Shown one piece after another: positions 4,478 to 5,787 of a DNA stretch of 5,787 nt. Numbering within the stretch: position 1 is the first letter of the stretch; every line of letters starts with the position of its first letter. Below the pieces are notes generated by a model. It saw only the letters and a program-made list of their open reading frames with translations, did no database searches and was not told the DNA's origin. A program made the position numbers and the translations under genes. Origin of the DNA: Candidatus Portnoybacteria bacterium CG_4_10_14_0_2_um_filter_44_20 (GTDB taxonomy: Bacteria > Patescibacteriota > Minisyncoccia > Portnoybacterales > GCA-002795985); contig PFOG01000021.1 of the NCBI GenBank assembly GCA_002792395.1, forward strand, positions 1-5,787. The letters run 5' to 3'.

Positions 4478-5707
4478 ATGCCGATTATCCAGTCTCTCTT
4501 GGACACCGACTTCTATAAGCTTATGATGGGACAGCTTGTGTTCAAACTCTACGCTGACATACCGGTCAAATACGCGTTCAAAAATCGCACCAAAGACATT
4601 CGTTTAGCCGACATCATAGATGAAACGGAACTGCGCCGGGAACTCGACCATGTTCGCACTCTCCGCTTCAACAATTCCGAACTGCATTATCTGCGCGGAA
4701 CCAATGAATACCAAGAAAGAATGTTTGCCGAAGATTATCTGATGTTTTTAAAAAACCTTCAGCTGCCGGAATATCACCTCGAAATAATTGACGGGAATTA
4801 CAAGCTAGAATTCTCTGGACACTGGGCCAAAGCAATCTATTGGGAAATACCAGCGCTGGCCATCGTAAACGAGCTTTATTTCCGTGGCTTGATGAAAAAT
4901 AAAAGCCGGTTCGAAAAGGACCACCTCCGAGCCGAAGGAATCCAGAGGCTGTCAAATAAGATCAATCTTCTACACTGGTGTCCCAACATTATCTTCACCG
5001 ACTTTGGCACCCGCCGCCGCTTCAGCAGGCCATGGCAGGATTACGTGGTCAGAACCATGGCCCAAGAACTGCCGAAACAGTTCATCGGTACGTCCAATAC
5101 CGCCTTGGCTATGAAATACGGCCTCCTGCCCATGGGCACATCGGCGCACGAAATGGATATGGTCGCGGCTGCCGCGGCGGGAAAAACCGACCGAGGCATT
5201 CTCCGCGCGCACCAACGCGTACTACGGAACTGGTGGAAACAATACGGATGGGACCTTTCGATCGCCCTGACCGACACCTTTGGAACTGATTTCTTTTTCC
5301 GCGACATGACAACCGAACAGGCTCATAGCTGGAAAGGCCTGCGCCAGGATTCCGGCGATCCGATCGTCTTCGGAGAAAAAGCCATTGCTTTTTACAAAAA
5401 ACGTGGCGTTGACCCGCGCGACAAACTGTTGATTTTCAGCGACGGACTCGACATCGCGGCAATGATGAAAATTTCTATGCACTTCGCCAAACGAATCAAA
5501 GTAACTTTCGGCTGGGGCACCAATTTAACTAACGACGTCGGCCTCAAACCGCTTTCGCTGGTTATCAAAATAGTCGAGGCTAATGGCCACCCAGCTGTTA
5601 AATTAAGCGACAATCTGGCCAAAGCCATCGGCGACCCGGCGGAAGTTGAACGTTATAAACGCATCTTCGGCTATACACAAAATTATTATGAGGAATGCAA
5701 ATATTAA
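4478..5707 (+). CDS. pncB: Nicotinate phosphoribosyltransferase
   Basis: A 409-residue cytoplasmic enzyme that makes nicotinate mononucleotide from nicotinate and PRPP, with ATP hydrolysis improving the yield. It resembles the roughly 400-residue E. coli PncB along its full length: SLLDTDFYKL (6-15), the WEIPALAIVNE stretch (122-132), DFGTRRRFS (175-183), FIGTSNTALA (202-211), PMGTSAHE (218-225), ALTDTFGTD (263-271), GLRQDSGDP (287-295), FSDGLD (320-325), FGWGTNLTND (344-353) and KLSD (375-378). H224 in the GTSAHE segment matches the histidine that is phosphorylated in the enterobacterial enzyme. It is the last gene of the operon, 12 bases after nadK, with the terminator starting about 11 bases beyond its stop. 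It acts directly after PncA and before the NadD-like enzyme. Nothing suggests truncation. Confidence 0.95.
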   Translation: MPIIQSLLDTDFYKLMMGQLVFKLYADIPVKYAFKNRTKDIRLADIIDETELRRELDHVRTLRFNNSELHYLRGTNEYQERMFAEDYLMFLKNLQLPEYHLEIIDGNYKLEFSGHWAKAIYWEIPALAIVNELYFRGLMKNKSRFEKDHLRAEGIQRLSNKINLLHWCPNIIFTDFGTRRRFSRPWQDYVVRTMAQELPKQFIGTSNTALAMKYGLLPMGTSAHEMDMVAAAAAGKTDRGILRAHQRVLRNWWKQYGWDLSIALTDTFGTDFFFRDMTTEQAHSWKGLRQDSGDPIVFGEKAIAFYKKRGVDPRDKLLIFSDGLDIAAMMKISMHFAKRIKVTFGWGTNLTNDVGLKPLSLVIKIVEANGHPAVKLSDNLAKAIGDPAEVERYKRIFGYTQNYYEECKY

Positions 5708-5718
5708 AGATTAAAAAC

Positions 5719-5749
5719 AAAACAGCCGAGCTAAGCTCGGCTGTTTTTT
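5719..5749 (+). terminator. Rho-independent terminator of the NAD salvage operon
   Basis: A 13-pair perfect stem (5719-5731 with 5735-5747; core ACAGCCGAGC / GCTCGGCTGT) has a TAA loop and ends in a run of six T (5744-5749). It begins 11 bases after the pncB stop. On the minus strand the stem is followed by TTTTGTTTTTAAT, so it could also stop transcription coming from the right. Confidence 0.92.
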
Positions 5750-5763
5750 ATCAAAGCAAAAAA

Positions 5764-5787
5764 TTATTTTTCTGCCGCCAATGGCAG
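5764..5787 (-). CDS. Possible C-terminal tail of a convergent gene (partial)
   Basis: Read leftward from the right edge, one frame gives LPLAAEK and then TAA at 5766-5764. Placement just past a terminator that also works in the reverse direction fits the end of a convergent gene, and short AAEK-type tails are common in bacterial proteins. Seven residues cannot prove a gene; other frames are also open over this short span. Confidence 0.25.
   Translation of the reverse strand: MPLAAEK

Overview
The window is bacterial DNA holding one compact NAD(P) salvage operon on the + strand (570 to 5707), in the order nrtR - nadE - nadD-like - pncA - nadK - pncB. It opens with a sigma-70-type promoter and closes with a strong intrinsic terminator. 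A second promoter faces the opposite way and drives a small membrane-protein gene that runs off the left edge. All six operon genes end in TAA or TGA, so TGA is an ordinary stop here. Lysine-rich, AAA-heavy coding, short spacers and dispersed palindromic repeats would fit a small-genome candidate-phylum bacterium such as Patescibacteria/CPR. That placement is an inference from style; no marker gene is present to prove it.

Layout. Positions 1-325 (minus strand) encode a multi-pass membrane protein whose frame is open to the window edge except for one in-frame TAG at 164-166. Positions 326-569 are a divergent control region. It has a minus-strand promoter (387-415), a GC-rich hairpin (429-451), a plus-strand promoter (453-481), and a perfect inverted repeat just after the -10 (482-496) that is a good candidate NrtR operator. 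A further small inverted repeat lies in the leader (521-537). nrtR follows (570-1235). A roughly 93-base palindromic repeat of the GTCATCCTGA type then separates it from nadE (1346-2299). A second, unrelated palindrome built from eight ATGCGAA-like octamers separates nadE from the nadD-like gene (2401-3033). From there pncA, nadK and pncB are closely packed (41, 17 and 12 base gaps), each with a clear AAGGAG ribosome binding site. The terminator is at 5719-5749. The last bases may be the tail of a convergent gene.

How the genes work together. PncA deamidates nicotinamide to nicotinate. PncB joins it to PRPP to give nicotinate mononucleotide. The NadD-like enzyme adenylylates this to deamido-NAD, NadE amidates it to NAD with ammonia, and NadK phosphorylates NAD to NADP. 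This is the whole Preiss-Handler route plus NADP formation in one transcript. NrtR, a Nudix-derived repressor whose Nudix box has lost its catalytic acidic residues, probably controls the operon by sensing a NAD breakdown product such as ADP-ribose. No de novo genes (nadA/B/C) and no recognisable vitamin transporter are present in the window.

Most worth a second look are the altered HxGH motif (GKHH) of the NadD-like protein, the symmetric octamer palindrome that abuts its start codon, the candidate operator, and the interrupted membrane gene behind a near-consensus promoter.
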